Positions 40,707 through 53,623 of a stretch of DNA of 64,000 nucleotides are shown in pieces. Origin of the DNA: Scylla paramamosain (lineage: Eukaryota > Arthropoda > Malacostraca > Decapoda > Portunidae); the NCBI RefSeq assembly GCF_035594125.1, contig NC_087180.1, forward strand, positions 13,781,615-13,845,614, written 5' to 3'. The notes beneath the pieces are model-generated. The model ran no database searches, was not told the DNA's origin, and was given only the letters and a program-made list of their open reading frames with translations. The stretch's first letter is position 1. Each line of letters begins with the position of its first letter. The translations under genes were made by a program, and so were the position numbers.

Positions 40707-40777
40707 GAGGAGGAGGAGGAGGAGGAGGAGGAGGAGAAGGAGGAGGAGGGAGAGTAGTTCTATACGGTTGAGAAAGG

Positions 40778-40858
<81 letters not shown>
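40707..40858. repeat. (GGA)n then (GA)n microsatellites
   Basis: GGA at 40707-40750 and GA at 40781-40858. Confidence 0.97.
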
Positions 40859-40861
<3 letters not shown>

Positions 40862-41170
40862 GGGAGAAGAAAATTAAGTTTAAAATATTAGTGGGAAACT
40901 AAGACAGGCCCTGAATGCAACTGCTGCCTCCACGTGTCTTTCCTGAAGTGAACACACAGCTGGAACAATGAAGCCAAAAACCGCCGATTACTCCACCTCG
41001 ACCACCACCACCACCACAACCACCACCACTAGTCACTCGTTTTGGCGGCAGCTTCGTAAACGCATTCACACTGCCATTTCCTCCTCGATCACTCTTTTAG
41101 AAAACGTTTCCACACAACGAATGGCAAAACAGCTGGAAGAATGAAGCTGTTTCCGCTGTATAAAGACGTC
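40859..41170. other. unique sequence with ACC units
   Basis: ACC units at 41000-41030. ACACAGCTGGAACAATGAAG at 40955 and AAACAGCTGGAAGAATGAAG at 41128 suggest an old duplication. Confidence 0.4.
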
Positions 41171-41358
41171 CTGAACGGCTGGAAAATGAGGAGTATGGTG
41201 AATAGTATTTGCATAAAGTAGAATTCATCCCATCTCATCTTGACAAGGAGCTTGGTGACTCATTTCCGAGATGCTTGGGAGACGAAGAGTATGGTATTTA
41301 CATTAAGTAGAATTCTCCCCGTCTCATTTGGCACGGAGGTAAGTGTGTCGTTTCAGAA
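41171..41358. repeat. direct duplication, about 96 bp unit
   Basis: GAGTATGGTG at 41191 and GAGTATGGTA at 41287 start matching blocks: TATTTGCATAAAGTAGAATT against TATTTACATTAAGTAGAATT, then CATCTCAT against CGTCTCAT, then GGTGACTCATTTCCGAGATG against GTGTCGTTTCAGAAATG, then CTTGGG. Unit unknown. Confidence 0.55.
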
Positions 41359-42227
41359 ATGCTTGGGTACCTCAGAACTCTGGATAAGTAAACACGCCCA
41401 TGAAGTGTGTGTCGTCAGTCAGTAGGGGGCCGCGCGTCGGTGGGTGTGGTGGGCAGGAAGCGCCGCGGCCACACAGCACAAGTGTCCCATAAATGCTAAT
41501 CTTACTGAGTCTCCGGGACAGTTTTGGGACTTACTGCGGTATAGGAAAGTTGCCTGCGCTGTTGTGTTAGCTTACCGCCCACCACGGGGAGAGAGAGAGT
41601 AGTGCTGAGTTTGGACAGTATTCTCGTAACCATCATCACCACCACCATTATCATCTACACATCCACGGCTTCCATTGTACTGTAGACGATAAAAAGATGC
41701 GGAAGTATTATAAGAGCTTACCGTAGTACCTGAAACTCCAAAACTGTCTTCTATAACGTTCCCATAACATAACATAACGTAACATAACAATTTCTTGAAC
41801 TTTATATATATTGCACCTTGGAACATGTTTTGCTTATATACGTAGATTAGTATACAAAGTTAAGCTTAAAATAACTCTACTGGTTTTTTTGATAGTTATA
41901 GTTGTTTTTCCTTTCCTCTCCCGTCACCTTTGTGGATTTAATGTGACCTGAATCAAAGACACGTGTGGCGCCGCTGGACATTTATTTCTTAATGGCGAGA
42001 CTCACGAACAGAATTTTCAATCAAAACAAAACAAATTCCTTTAATCTCTTGTATTATAACGTAAATCACCTTCCCTACCTGGCCATTCACCTGCTTCTGG
42101 GACCCCTCGTGTCAATAGCGATCTTTTGATGCTAAAATAATCGTGAAATTCTTAGATACAAGTCACATCACATTATCTGTCTTATCCTCCGTTGAGTCAT
42201 AATGTACCCGTCTCTCTTAGGTCGTAT
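41359..42227. other. unique sequence, nothing recognised
   Basis: Mixed, GC-richer at 41420-41480. ACATA units at 41765-41790. No gene. Confidence 0.45.
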
Positions 42228-42440
42228 ACTTTGCTGTCTCACTACGTCTGTTTTCAAAGGGCACAGATATGATTAGCCAGGTTCCCAAAGCTATTTCTCC
42301 TGTTAAATATGTAAAAATCTTGTTATTCTTTCACTAGAATCGTAGAAACACCCTTAAGAAACTGTACAACTTCAATTACAGCCTTTTGAAAGTAGTGGAG
42401 TTACGGCTTAGTGGTGCTTCAGAAAACAGACCTTAGTCAT
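42228..42440. mobile_element. MITE-like family A copy
   Basis: Family blocks in order: TCTCACTACGTCTGTTTTCA, GATTAGCCAGGTTCCCAAAG, TTTCTCCTGTTAAATATGTA, CACTAGAATCGTAGAAACAC, CTTTTGAAAGTAGTGGAG, and a right end GCTTCAGAAAACAGACCTTAG. Opposite orientation to the copy 260 bp downstream. Confidence 0.7.
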
Positions 42441-42702
42441 GAAGACGGATATTCTAAATCTAAATGTAAATCGTTTAGATCCTGAATATCCTACAGCTCC
42501 TTCCTTTCCCTCGATACGTCTCCCGTTTCTATCTGGTCGCAATCTTACGCCCTCAGCGCCGCCTTGCCTTGCCTTCCCTCGCCTGAAGACCTGACGGCCA
42601 TATTGCCCCGAACATCACTCAGGCCGCCGCGGGGGAATGGTTTCATGGTCGTTAATCAAAAGCAGGAGGAATGAGCGAGAAGGAAGACGAATCACGTGTT
42701 TG

Positions 42703-43048
42703 TTAAAGAACCGTATTCTGAAATACTTATGCGCCTCACCTCCACTACTTCCCAAAGGCTATAGATGAAGTGGCACGGGTTTTCAATGACGTTTCTATGG
42801 TTCTAGTGACAGATTAACAAGATTTCTACATTATTAACAGGGAAAACACTCTTGATGACCTGAATAATCACCTCTAGTTGAAGTGACATTGATTTTTAAC
42901 GGTGTTTTTATGATTCTAGTGACAGATTAATAAGATTTCTACATTATGAACAGGAGAAACAATCTTGATAACCGGACTAATCATCTCTGTGACCTTTGAA
43001 AATGGCGGTGGTGAGAGAGCAAACCTTTTCTGAATATGGACCTTACTT
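42703..43048. mobile_element. MITE-like family A copy with internal duplication
   Basis: Left end AAGAACCGTATTCTGAA at 42703 and right end TTCTGAATATGGACCTT at 43027-43045 are inverted repeats. The middle block, starting at a TCTAGTGACAGATTAACAAG or TCTAGTGACAGATTAATAAG phrase, occurs at 42801 and 42916, so about 115 bp is duplicated inside the element, making this copy longer than the ~220 bp typical form. Confidence 0.75.
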
Positions 43049-43356
43049 AAACTTCAGGTCTCGTCTCGCGTTCTTCTTCCAGACACAAACAAAATGGAAG
43101 GAGCAACAGACAGCTCGAGGTGACTGTCCTTCCTTGCCCGCCCCCTCGGCCTTGTCTGCTACAGGATATTAGAGACCGAACCTGACGGGAAGGGCTTCTC
43201 ATCCTCCTCCTCCTCTTCTTCTTCTTCCTCTTCCTCCTCCTCCTTGCTCCTACTCTCCTTTGCTTGTTTTCTGCCCTCTTTTTTCCTCCTCTCTTCCTTC
43301 ATATCCTAGATTCCTGGATCTCTTTTCCTCTTCGTCTTGCTGTCTGTTTTTTTGCG

Positions 43357-43361
<5 letters not shown>
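43049..43361. other. unique then TCC/TTC-rich sequence
   Basis: Mixed to 43195, then TCC and TTC units to 43260. No exon supported. Confidence 0.45.

Positions 43362-43441
<80 letters not shown>
43362..43441. repeat. (CT)n microsatellite
   Basis: Uninterrupted CT, about 40 units. The 162-codon frame across it is not called. Confidence 0.97.
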
Positions 43442-43443
<2 letters not shown>

Positions 43444-44098
43444 CGTTTGTTTATCATTCATTTCCACATCCCTTTTTTCCTGACCTATTGTTTATTCCCA
43501 CTTATTTATCGCTTTCCTTTGCTCCCTCGCCCTTTCCCTCTTCCACAAACATTCCAGCAACAAGTAGAGACAAAAACAGTTACCGACCTCTTCCAGTACC
43601 ACCATTTCCCCCCCCCCTTCACGAAAACAAGAAGAAAACAAGAGGTGCAGTGCGTCAAAACATCAAAAGACGCACATACGTGAAAGACAAACATCAACAA
43701 CCCCTTTTCCTGCCCCCTCCACCCCCCAGCACCGGCACGAACAGCTGAGAGAGGCAGCAGACGTGTGTATTTAAGGGACACACTCAGACCGAACCGCGAA
43801 CAATAACAGTAATCCAACACGCCGCTTCCTCTTTTAGAACCAAAAGGGGAACAGTCATTACCTCCCAAGTCGGCCGGGAAGAAGGCTTAAAGTCTCTCTC
43901 CGGCTTCCTGTCTGTGTGGGAGGAGGAGGGGGAGCAGCAGGGGGAAAAAAAGATGGCAGTGGTTGTGGTGGTGGTGGCGGTGGAGGAGCAACACAAAGGA
44001 AGAACAAACAGCTCTAAATCTCTTGGTTTTTACGAGGTTGTATCTGGTAACTTACACTATCTGAGGTGAAGTGAGACACGTGGTATGATAATAAAGGG
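43442..44098. other. unique sequence, nothing recognised
   Basis: Pyrimidine-rich then mixed. GGTGGTGG units at 43965-43985. No exon supported. Confidence 0.45.
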
Positions 44099-44385
44099 GA
44101 GGAGGAGGAGGAGGAGGAGGAGGAGGAGGAGCAAGAGAGGAAAGAGGAGGAGCAAGACGATAACAATGACGAAATAAGGAAGGAAAAAGGAAAATGATTA
44201 CGAGGAGGAAAAGAAAAGAAGAAGAGATGATGAGAGAGGAGGATGAGAAGGGAAAAGAAAAGGGATTGATTTCGGGAAGGAGGAAACAGCAGAACATGAG
44301 GTCACTACCCAATGAGAAGTGACATCAACATTTTGGTGTCTCGCTGACAAAGAAATATAAAGTCAGATCTCGTCTCGATAACACC

Positions 44386-44451
<66 letters not shown>
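44099..44451. repeat. (GGA)n and (CT)n microsatellites
   Basis: GGA at 44099-44132 and CT at 44390-44451, with purine-rich sequence between. Confidence 0.95.
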
Positions 44452-44454
<3 letters not shown>

Positions 44455-45168
44455 ATCCAGCTTTGCTTCACGTCTAGCTGAGTAACCTTACAAAAAAAAA
44501 AAAATTAATACATCATTTTAGAACACGAATTAACAGGCGACGCTAAGACAGGAGAGAACGGCGGCGTGTGGGGGAAAAAGAGACAGGCTTGAGCTGAGAC
44601 GGAACAGGGACGGGGCTTATAAAGGAGAGGGTGGGACGGTTAGAAATGGGGAGGGGTGTCCATTCTTGCGGGAGGTGTGAAAAACGGGGTGAGAATGGGA
44701 GAGCTTAGTCAGGAAGGATGGAGCGAGAAGAAGAGATAAGGGAAAAGAGGATGGAGCTTAAAGGGAGCGTGAAATATAGAGAAGGGGGCGGGAGTTAATC
44801 AGAGGAAGGTAAAGGAAGAATAAGGGAAGAGTTTGGTGTTTTCCTGGCTATCCGCGTCGAGGGAAAGAGGGAGAGAGGGAAGAGTGAGGCGTGGAGAAAA
44901 TCCCAGGCGCATGAAAGCAGTGTAGTGCAAAGGAAAGCCTCCTAAACGTTCTGCTTTCTTCAGCTTCCTCTTCCCTACAGCTTAAAACCCTCAGGACTCG
45001 GAAAAAAAAAAAAAAACGGAGGATATGAACATTTGAATCCAGAGTGTAATGTTGCCTGGCTTCCTCCTTCACTGATGTAAGCCGAGGAGCGGTACATTTT
45101 TTCAACCATCCTTTACGACTCGACAAACAGGGCTGTCAGTGCATGGCGAAGCAAATTCACCTTGGCCT
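44452..45168. other. unique, partly purine-rich sequence
   Basis: 44560-44900 is purine-rich with GGGAGAGG phrases. The rest is mixed. No gene. Confidence 0.45.
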
Positions 45169-45232
45169 CCTCCTCCTCCTTCCCCTCCTACTCCTCCTCC
45201 TCCTCCTCCTCCTCCTCCTCCTCCTCCTCCCT
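45169..45232. repeat. (TCC)n microsatellite
   Basis: About 20 TCC units. Confidence 0.95.
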
Positions 45233-47157
45233 TGCTCCTTCCCCTTGCCATGTATCACTGCTTAGAGTTCTCAGGTATCGACCCAGGGCGGCGGCGAGTC
45301 CTCCCATTCTCGGGGCCTCCATCATGGCAGCTTCCATTCCGCCTTTGATCACCTTAATTGGTTCATCCGTCGTCAGGCAATTAACTGCCCTGACGGCGGT
45401 TGACGGGGACACGTGCGCAGGCTTTTGATGCACGTGTTTCCGGCTGCGTTGCCTTCCTCTTTCCCTCCCGCGGGGCCTGCCTTCGAACCCCGCACGCCCA
45501 TGAATACGTCACATGCACACAAGCTCACGGTCACACGCACCCGCGCATTCCCATTAAGATGTGCGCAAACAGTGACAAGGAAACGAGGAAACGAGGGATT
45601 AACAAAGACGAGGATACATGACCTACACAATAACAAGGAAACGTGACACAAAGGCCAAAAGAATAGCTAAGAAACAAGAAACAAGAGCCAAACAATAACA
45701 TAGAAATAAAAAAAAAGGTAAACAATGGGAAAGAAACAAAAGCTAAACGTCAAAGAAGCAAGAGCTAAACAATAACAAAGAAAAAAAGCTTAACAACGAC
45801 AAGGAAAGAAAACCCAAACGATGACAGTGAGACAAGAGACAAGCGCTAAACAATATAACGAAAATAAAACAAACGGTAACAAGGAAACAAGCGATAAACG
45901 ATGACAACAAGAAAACAAGAACTGAACAAGACCAAGAGCTAAAACAATGACAAGGAACCAAACACAAACAAAGGGAAAACAATAAGAAAGAAACAAAAGA
46001 CAGACCCAGCATACATTTCCAGTCACGCTGGTTTGTCAGGGTCTCGGTGTGCCAGCCAGCAAGTGTCGTGTCGGGACTCCTAAGGCGGGAAAATCCTTGG
46101 TAATTGAGACGTGATCGCCCCCACAGGATCCCCGCCCGAGTCCTGCCACGCCCTCGTTACTCGCCGCTGTGATCCTACGCTCTTGGCCGGAGGGAAGGAA
46201 CAAGAATCACATAAGAGAAGGATTCGTGTGTATTATGGTGTGTCGGAGGGCTGGGAAGGGAGGTACTAGAAGCATAAGAGCTCTGTTGTTTGCCTCGGCT
46301 GGAAAGAAAATCTATGGACGAAAGGGGGGGGGGCGGTGTTCTCCAGCGGCGTTTATGTTAAGAGCCTCTGGGGAAACTTGGCTCTCGTTTTGGAAAAGAA
46401 AATAACACTTCAGACTGCTGCTTCTGCTTCTTCTTGAACGTTACTTTCTAATTAGACGTTGTTTGACAGCCGCACAAACTTTCCGAAAGGGCGAACGAAC
46501 GAACATGTTTGATTCACGTTATTCCATTTTTTTTTCTTTACGCCTTCAAACGAGCAATTTAGAATTCTTCTTTTAATTCATAGTGGAGCGTAAAGGAGAA
46601 AAGATAAGAAAAAGATCGGACAAGGAAGTAATATTCGGGGCGGCAGACTCAGGTGCAGCGTCTCGTCAGGTATTCATTACGAGGCCCCACGGCAGGTGAC
46701 CGGAGAGCCGCGGGAGCCCCGAGCAAGGCGCCGGCGGGGATTCATGGGAATTAATTTCAGCGTCGTGGGAGGAGGACGCGGGTGATGCAGAGGGGTAATT
46801 TCCTGCTGCTAGAGGGTTTACTGTAGGGACGCGAGGGACAACACCAACCCACGCCATCCGACCACGCCACACACTCACTTCCCCTTGCTGACCCCTCGCC
46901 GCCTACACCACCCGTGACTCGTGACCCTCCTTGCCTTTTGTTATTCTGCGTGACCTCTCATCTCCAGGTCAGCGATGAGGATTCTAGTGATCCGTGACCT
47001 GACCTGACAGGAAAGTTAAACGCAGTTAGTTTGATAAAATGGAATTTCAGGGTGAGACAAAATACAAAAAAAGCGGAAACGTAACATAAACAAAACCAAT
47101 GTATAGCTATTAGTTGTCCAAACATGACACACCCACAGCCATCCAGCCTCCTTCACT

Positions 47158-47159
<2 letters not shown>
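45233..47159. other. long unique stretch with GC-rich complex islands
   Basis: Two mixed-composition islands stand out: 45330-45445 (TAATTGGTTCATCC, CAATTAACTGCC) and 46655-46810 (GGGAATTAATTTCAGCGTCG, GGGGTAATTTCC). They contain TAAT cores in GC-rich context, as enhancers often do, and have no convincing exons. 45590-46010 is a degenerate AACAAGGAAAC/AACAATAACA repeat zone. The 78-codon frame at 46169 has no recognisable domain. Confidence 0.4.

Positions 47160-47188
<29 letters not shown>
47160..47188. repeat. (CA)n microsatellite
   Basis: About 14 CA units. Confidence 0.95.
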
Positions 47189-47191
<3 letters not shown>

Positions 47192-47697
47192 TACTAAACG
47201 CTTCACTTCAACGAAAGAAAGAGGGAAAAAATTCTCCTCAACTTTTCAGTCTCGGTTCATCGTCGTGTTTACCTCGAGTTTCCCTGAGAAAATTCAGAGA
47301 AAGTTTGCCGTTTTGGGTCCTTTTCGAATCGGTTCCGAATCTTTGCTGTCAGAGCTCATTTGGGTTTTACTTTGGAGTCTTTTTTTTTTCTCTCTACTTG
47401 TGATCTCCCCAGAAAATGAACAGATTTTTCACGAAACTTTATTAAAATATTTCTTTCTTTCACTTTGATGTTTAGGATTATATGACCATTGGTGAAAATA
47501 ATGATGATGATGATGATGAATACGTGTCTACTTTTTTTCATGACGACGTGAAGGAGCCATAAAATACGAAAAAAGAAAAAAAAAACAGCTTATCATTTGT
47601 CTTTCATTTCCGCTCCTTATCTTTCTTCTCTCCTTTCCTTTACGCACCAGCTCCTCCCTCCCTCCCTCTATTCCACCTACGCTCCTCCTCTTCCTCC
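47189..47697. other. unique sequence, nothing recognised
   Basis: Mixed sequence. GAT units at 47498-47518. Confidence 0.45.
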
Positions 47698-48159
<462 letters not shown>

Positions 48160-48278
48160 CACAAGGAAGGAGGACGATTCATGCATCTTAGAGGTCTTCC
48201 CGGCAATCCCATTAATATAAGCCAAGCAACCAACCCTCTCTCCCATATCTTAACGTGGCGTCCCCTCCAGAAACACAC

Positions 48279-48331
48279 CTTCTCCTCTTCTTCCTCCTTC
48301 TCCTCCTCCTCCTTCTCCTCCTCTTTCTCCT
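48279..48331. repeat. (TCC)n microsatellite
   Basis: TCC with TTC interruptions. Confidence 0.92.
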
Positions 48332-49063
48332 AGGTATATCTTATCTGCGAAACACCTCATCGAACAGGAAGTGCCGTGTACTCTACGTAAACACTTCCCT
48401 GCACTCACTTCCAACATCAAAATCGAATATCAGTAACATTAACGTTATTTAACTCTTTTACTGCTACTTCCCATACCTTTTTCTTATTACTGATCCATCT
48501 TGAGTAGTTTTTGTTCTACCACAGCCACCTCCTATCACTGCACTGGCTAGAAATGACTAAATCTATTCCTTAAATCCATGCAACGTTTCGGACGCGACAG
48601 AAGTTAGTTATATCCGCAACCGAACTCTCTTATTTAATATTAAAATCGAGGAAAAGTAAAAGAAAATGAGAGTAACGAATAAAGCATTTAATTTCCGAAG
48701 TGTACATTCTAGAAATAAAATAATGACTGGAGTGGGTTTTGGGAGTCTAGTGATGCAAACAGTGCGTGGTAAATATTTATCGATAAAAATAACTGAAGCC
48801 GTTGGATCATTTATACCACTTCAAAAATCCATTCAGTTCGAAATAGCAAATAATTCAGTGAAGCACCTGAGAGAGAGAACCATTGTATGCCACGGTAAAT
48901 GGGAACCGAACCCTGGCCAACTGGTGATCTGTCGCGGTAACCTGTGCTAGTTTATATTTGTATTTTAATCATCCAACAAGCTGGCACGGACTAAAAGATA
49001 TATTGCTGTTTGTTTTCCCTTGTATTCCTTCTTATTTCTCTTCCTGCACCACAACTTCCAGCA
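48332..49063. other. AT-rich unique sequence with an unassigned open frame
   Basis: A 94-codon plus-strand frame at 48666-48950 is not low-complexity (it starts MRVTNKAFNFRSVHSRNKIM and ends in VICRGNLC) but lacks a good start context, splice sites or any family signature. I leave it as unassigned rather than a gene. Confidence 0.35.
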
Positions 49064-49289
49064 TCACCTCCTCCTCCTCCTCCTCCTCCTCCTCTTCCTC
49101 CTCTTTTTTTTCAGTTTTTATCTAGTTCTTCCATTTCCATGCTTCTATCTGTGGCTTTTTTAAACACCCCTCTCTTTTCCTTCCTTCTTTCGTTGTTTTT
49201 TCTTCCAAGAGGCAATGTGTAGAGTCAGCTATACCGACCTGATAAAATGCCAAGGAGGAGGAGGAGGAGGAGGAGGAGGAGGAGGAGGG
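49064..49289. repeat. (TCC)n and (GGA)n inverted pair
   Basis: TCC at 49064-49100 and GGA at 49254-49289, inverted relative to each other. Confidence 0.93.
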
Positions 49290-49942
49290 GGAAGATAAGA
49301 CAGATGCACCGTATAAAGGGAAGAGAGCCACTTAGATAAAAAGGGAGGAAGAAAGGATATAAGGAAGAAGGGAATAAATCACAGCTGAGAAGGAAAGATA
49401 AAAATGGTTCGTGTCACTAATGCAGAGAAAGGAGGAAGAAGAATTGGGGAAAAAAAATAGGAAAATAGAAAACAGGAGACATGATTGAAGAGGAGCAACT
49501 CATCTTAACCTACAAGACAAGACAGGGAGGTACACTTTGCTATACATCAATTCAGCGCAACTCTTGTGTCCTTTGAAGAGTTGAAGAATGAAAATGAACC
49601 TGTTAATTTTTTTTTTTCTACATCTGATGCTACATTTTGGGAGTTAAAATAATCTCGGTTTTATAAAAGGGATGCTTCTCTTTTTTTTTTCTTTTTTTTT
49701 TTTTGGGACTTTTGACTGTTTTTATATTAAGATTTACCGTTAAGAGTAAGAATGTGACAACTGCGACAACGTTTTCCTTTTTAATTTAACAGTTACTACC
49801 TTGGAAGTGAGGACACGATTGATTTTAAGATTACACTCCCTTTTTGTCTCTTTTTCTAAGGACTACGAGTGTTGTGTGCAATCTGTGAGCTAATAAAGAA
49901 AACCCACCTTTAAAAATTTCCCCCCTTTTCTCCTCGCCTTTG
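49290..49942. other. purine-rich then T-rich unique sequence
   Basis: T runs at 49608-49617 and 49680-49704. Nothing else recognised. Confidence 0.45.
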
Positions 49943-50160
49943 AATTCTAAAATGCTTCTGCACTACGCCTCTACTACTTTCCAAAGGCTCTAGTTGGTTT
50001 TACACGGATTTTGAAGGCTGTTTTTATAGTTCTAGTGACAGATTAACAATATTTTTACATTATCAACAGGAGAAACACTCTTGAAAATCCGGCTGTTTAT
50101 CTCTGGGGCGTTTGTAAATTGTCGTGGTGAGAGAGCAGCGCGTTTCAGAATATGGACCTT
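49943..50160. mobile_element. MITE-like family A copy, nearly full length
   Basis: Left end ATTCTAAAATGCTTCTGC at 49943 and right end GCGTTTCAGAATATGGACCT at 50139-50159 are imperfect inverted repeats. Between them are the family blocks CTTTCCAAAGGCTCTAGTT, TCTAGTGACAGATTAACAAT, CAACAGGAGAAACACTCTTG and GTCGTGGTGAGAGAGCAGCG. Orientation is opposite to the copies at 42228 and 63190. It has no coding capacity. Confidence 0.75.
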
Positions 50161-50358
50161 ACTATGCCCTATCTCTTCTTACTCGCCTGGAGAGCGTCCG
50201 TTGAGGGAGAAGATCTGGGGTGTGACAGAGAATGAGGTGGAAAGATGGAGCTGCGGGGTGCTACGGGAAGGCACCAGATGATTATGCAAGGGAGAGTAAT
50301 GACAGGATAAGACTCGTGCATAGGGGGAACACTCTGGCACTAGGGGAATGGCGAAAAG

Positions 50359-50401
50359 AAGAAGAAGAAGAAGAAGAAGAAGAAGAAGAAGAAGAAGAAG
50401 A
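50359..50401. repeat. (GAA)n microsatellite
   Basis: About 14 GAA units. Confidence 0.95.
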
Positions 50402-51192
<791 letters not shown>

Positions 51193-51402
51193 GTAACCCT
51201 ATTAGAAACCTCCCCATGATGGCCTAAACAGAATTATTCTCCGGGAAACACTTTAACTAGGCGTGTCTGTGCCTTATATATTGGTGCCATTAACTATATC
51301 GGCAGTTTTGATAAGGACTATTTCTATCGCTCCCTCTCTCTCCTTTCCTTAGCGACCTCCCCTTCTTCCCCCCTTCCTCCGTCTTCATTAATACTTGTCC
51401 TC

Positions 51403-51407
<5 letters not shown>

Positions 51408-51485
<78 letters not shown>
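51408..51485. repeat. (CT)n microsatellite
   Basis: CT, about 39 units, inverted relative to the GA tract at 51113. Confidence 0.97.
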
Positions 51486-51489
<4 letters not shown>

Positions 51490-51582
51490 GTTCCTCTTTT
51501 TTCTCTATCTATCCAATGTTTATATGTTTTTTTTCTTTTGTTTTCCATCTGATAATTTTATATATCAAGTGCTTTTCATGCT

Positions 51583-51601
51583 CCTCCTCCTCCTACTCCT
51601 G

Positions 51602-51643
<42 letters not shown>

Positions 51644-51661
51644 ACTACTACTACTACTACA
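51583..51661. repeat. (TCC)n-(CTA)n microsatellite
   Basis: Short TCC run, then CTA units with one slip near 51642. Confidence 0.93.
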
Positions 51662-51776
51662 CTTTTCTTTTTATTACAAAATTTTTCATCATTACTTTTA
51701 TGCTTGAATATCAGTTGCCATTAAAAAATCGATATTCATTAGATTTTTCGATATAATTTTCTTTTCCATATCCTTT

Positions 51777-51778
<2 letters not shown>

Positions 51779-51858
<80 letters not shown>

Positions 51859-51971
51859 TATTACTCTTTCCCACTTTCCCCATTCCTCATTTTTCAGTCG
51901 GTCTTTTTTATTTTTTTAATGTTCCCATTGATCATCACGAGCCACTTATCTTCTTTTTATACTCTTTTAAT

Positions 51972-52048
<77 letters not shown>
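51779..52048. repeat. two (CT)n tracts
   Basis: CT at 51779-51857 and 51976-52048. Confidence 0.97.
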
Positions 52049-52052
<4 letters not shown>

Positions 52053-53280
52053 ACTTTTCTTCTTTCTTAATATAGTATAATGATTTACGTGTGGGTAAGG
52101 AGTAATTAACCTGATTACTTCTCTAATTAACTACCTGTTTACATGCTCATAGCTTAGTGACTCCTGCAGTTACTCCTTACGTCTTGAGAAATGTCTTACT
52201 TCTTCATAGTTGGTTCTGTTTAGTTTTTTCTTTTTTTTTTTCTCTCTCTCTCTCTCCTTTTTTTTTTTTATTCGTAAAGTTTTGGTGCTCAATGTTTTGA
52301 AAGTAATACTGTGTTTCATCCTAATTTTTTTTCGTTATTTTTTTATTTATTTATTCATTCTTTTTTTTTTTTTTTTGAGTGCACGGGTTTCTCTCTCACT
52401 TGCTCTCACTTGCACACTTGCGCACTCACTCATTCTCTCGCTCACTCACCCACTCACTCACTTACGGTACTCATCTATAAGGAACGTTATTACGGAATTA
52501 GTTTACATTTGTTTTGTTTTATAGTTTATGAAATTTATGGTAAGAAATGCCTTCCTTAGGGCATCTCCTTTCATTATCCTCTCTCCCCTCTTCATCCATC
52601 GTTTCCTTCTACTTCTCGTTTTCTTCCTTCTTTTCGTAATTTCCCCCCGTTATTCTTGGTTGTAATCTATTTCCTCTAGCTCTTCGCCATCTTCTCCTTT
52701 TCTCGACCTTTCTTTCTTCACCTTTTCCTCGTCTCATAATATATTGTTCGCTATCTGCCGCGTCATCAACTCTGAGATCTATGGGCGACACTTTACACAG
52801 TTTCGGAAATCTTGGGCGACTGCAAGAAGTGTAATGTTAGTATCTTCCTGTCCCGATCCCCAACTGTGATTTATATCTTCCGTAAGTTTTTCTTCATGTT
52901 ACACTAAGTTTCTCGTATTTTCTCCCTAGACAGGTTAGGTTATTTGTAGCCGATCGCATTCTCTATACTCAGTAAAATTCGTGTCAACTTAAGTCTATCT
53001 GTAAATATAAGCAAATATTAGCACGAGTTTACATCTGTACGTAACAGTCATACTATTTTCCTCATACAGTGACAAAGGAAACCATAAAAAGAATAAGATG
53101 CACGTGGTTATACATAAAAAGGTATACATATACATACATTTATACATTCGAGTTACGTTATGCACACCACACTCTTGAAAAACGGTGATGAGAGAAGACA
53201 AACTAGACGTGAAACAAGTGACGCTTAAACACCAGAGAAAACGTAATGAATAAAGTGTAACTGTGATCAGTACTTAGTTG
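52049..53280. other. T-rich and unique sequence
   Basis: T-rich to 52380, then CTCACTCA-type units at 52390-52465, then mixed. No exon supported. Confidence 0.45.
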
Positions 53281-53556
53281 ATGGTGAGGAGGAGGAGGAG
53301 GAGCAAGCGGGGGGAGAAGCGAAAGAGGGAGAAAGAGGCGTGGAGGCAGCAGGAAGAGACGACTCATCAGAGGCAGGCAAGTATAAGTCAAGCTCCATCT
53401 CGCTTCTCCGGTAAGGTCTCCTCATCACCTTCTCCAGCAGCCCGGTTCAGCCTCTCCGTGGTGGCCGAGTCTACCTTCCCCTCGCCCTCCTCGTCCATGT
53501 CCCACTCCAATGTCGCCTCAGCCTCGCCCTCCATCACCACCCCAGCGTCTCTGTAG
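53281..53556 (+). CDS. weak ORF: basic N-terminus then Ser-rich
   Basis: ATG at 53281 opens 91 codons to TAG at 53554-53556. The first third is Arg/Lys/Glu-rich, partly from a GGA run; the rest is Ser/Pro/Ala-rich (SSSPSPAARFSLSVVAEST). GC content is much higher than in the flanks. An alternative is a shorter first exon ending at CTCCG|GTAAGG at 53411. No domain is visible. It could be part of the same locus as the exon at 54114. Confidence 0.25.
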   Translation: MVRRRRRSKRGEKRKREKEAWRQQEETTHQRQASISQAPSRFSGKVSSSPSPAARFSLSVVAESTFPSPSSSMSHSNVASASPSITTPASL

Positions 53557-53623
53557 ATGGAGGACATGCTTGCTTGTGTCTGTTTTTCGTCACGGCAAGG
53601 TTTTAGTTCGTAAAATATTGTAA

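Noticed and set aside
45470..45495. TTCGAACCCCGC, tRNA T-arm-like
   Set aside because: The GCGGGG/CCCCGC stem encloses about 12 bases rather than 7, and no acceptor, D or anticodon arms fit around it.
48666..48950. 94-codon plus-strand frame
   Set aside because: Not low-complexity, but no start context, splice sites or family motif; a frame of this length is expected by chance in 64 kb.
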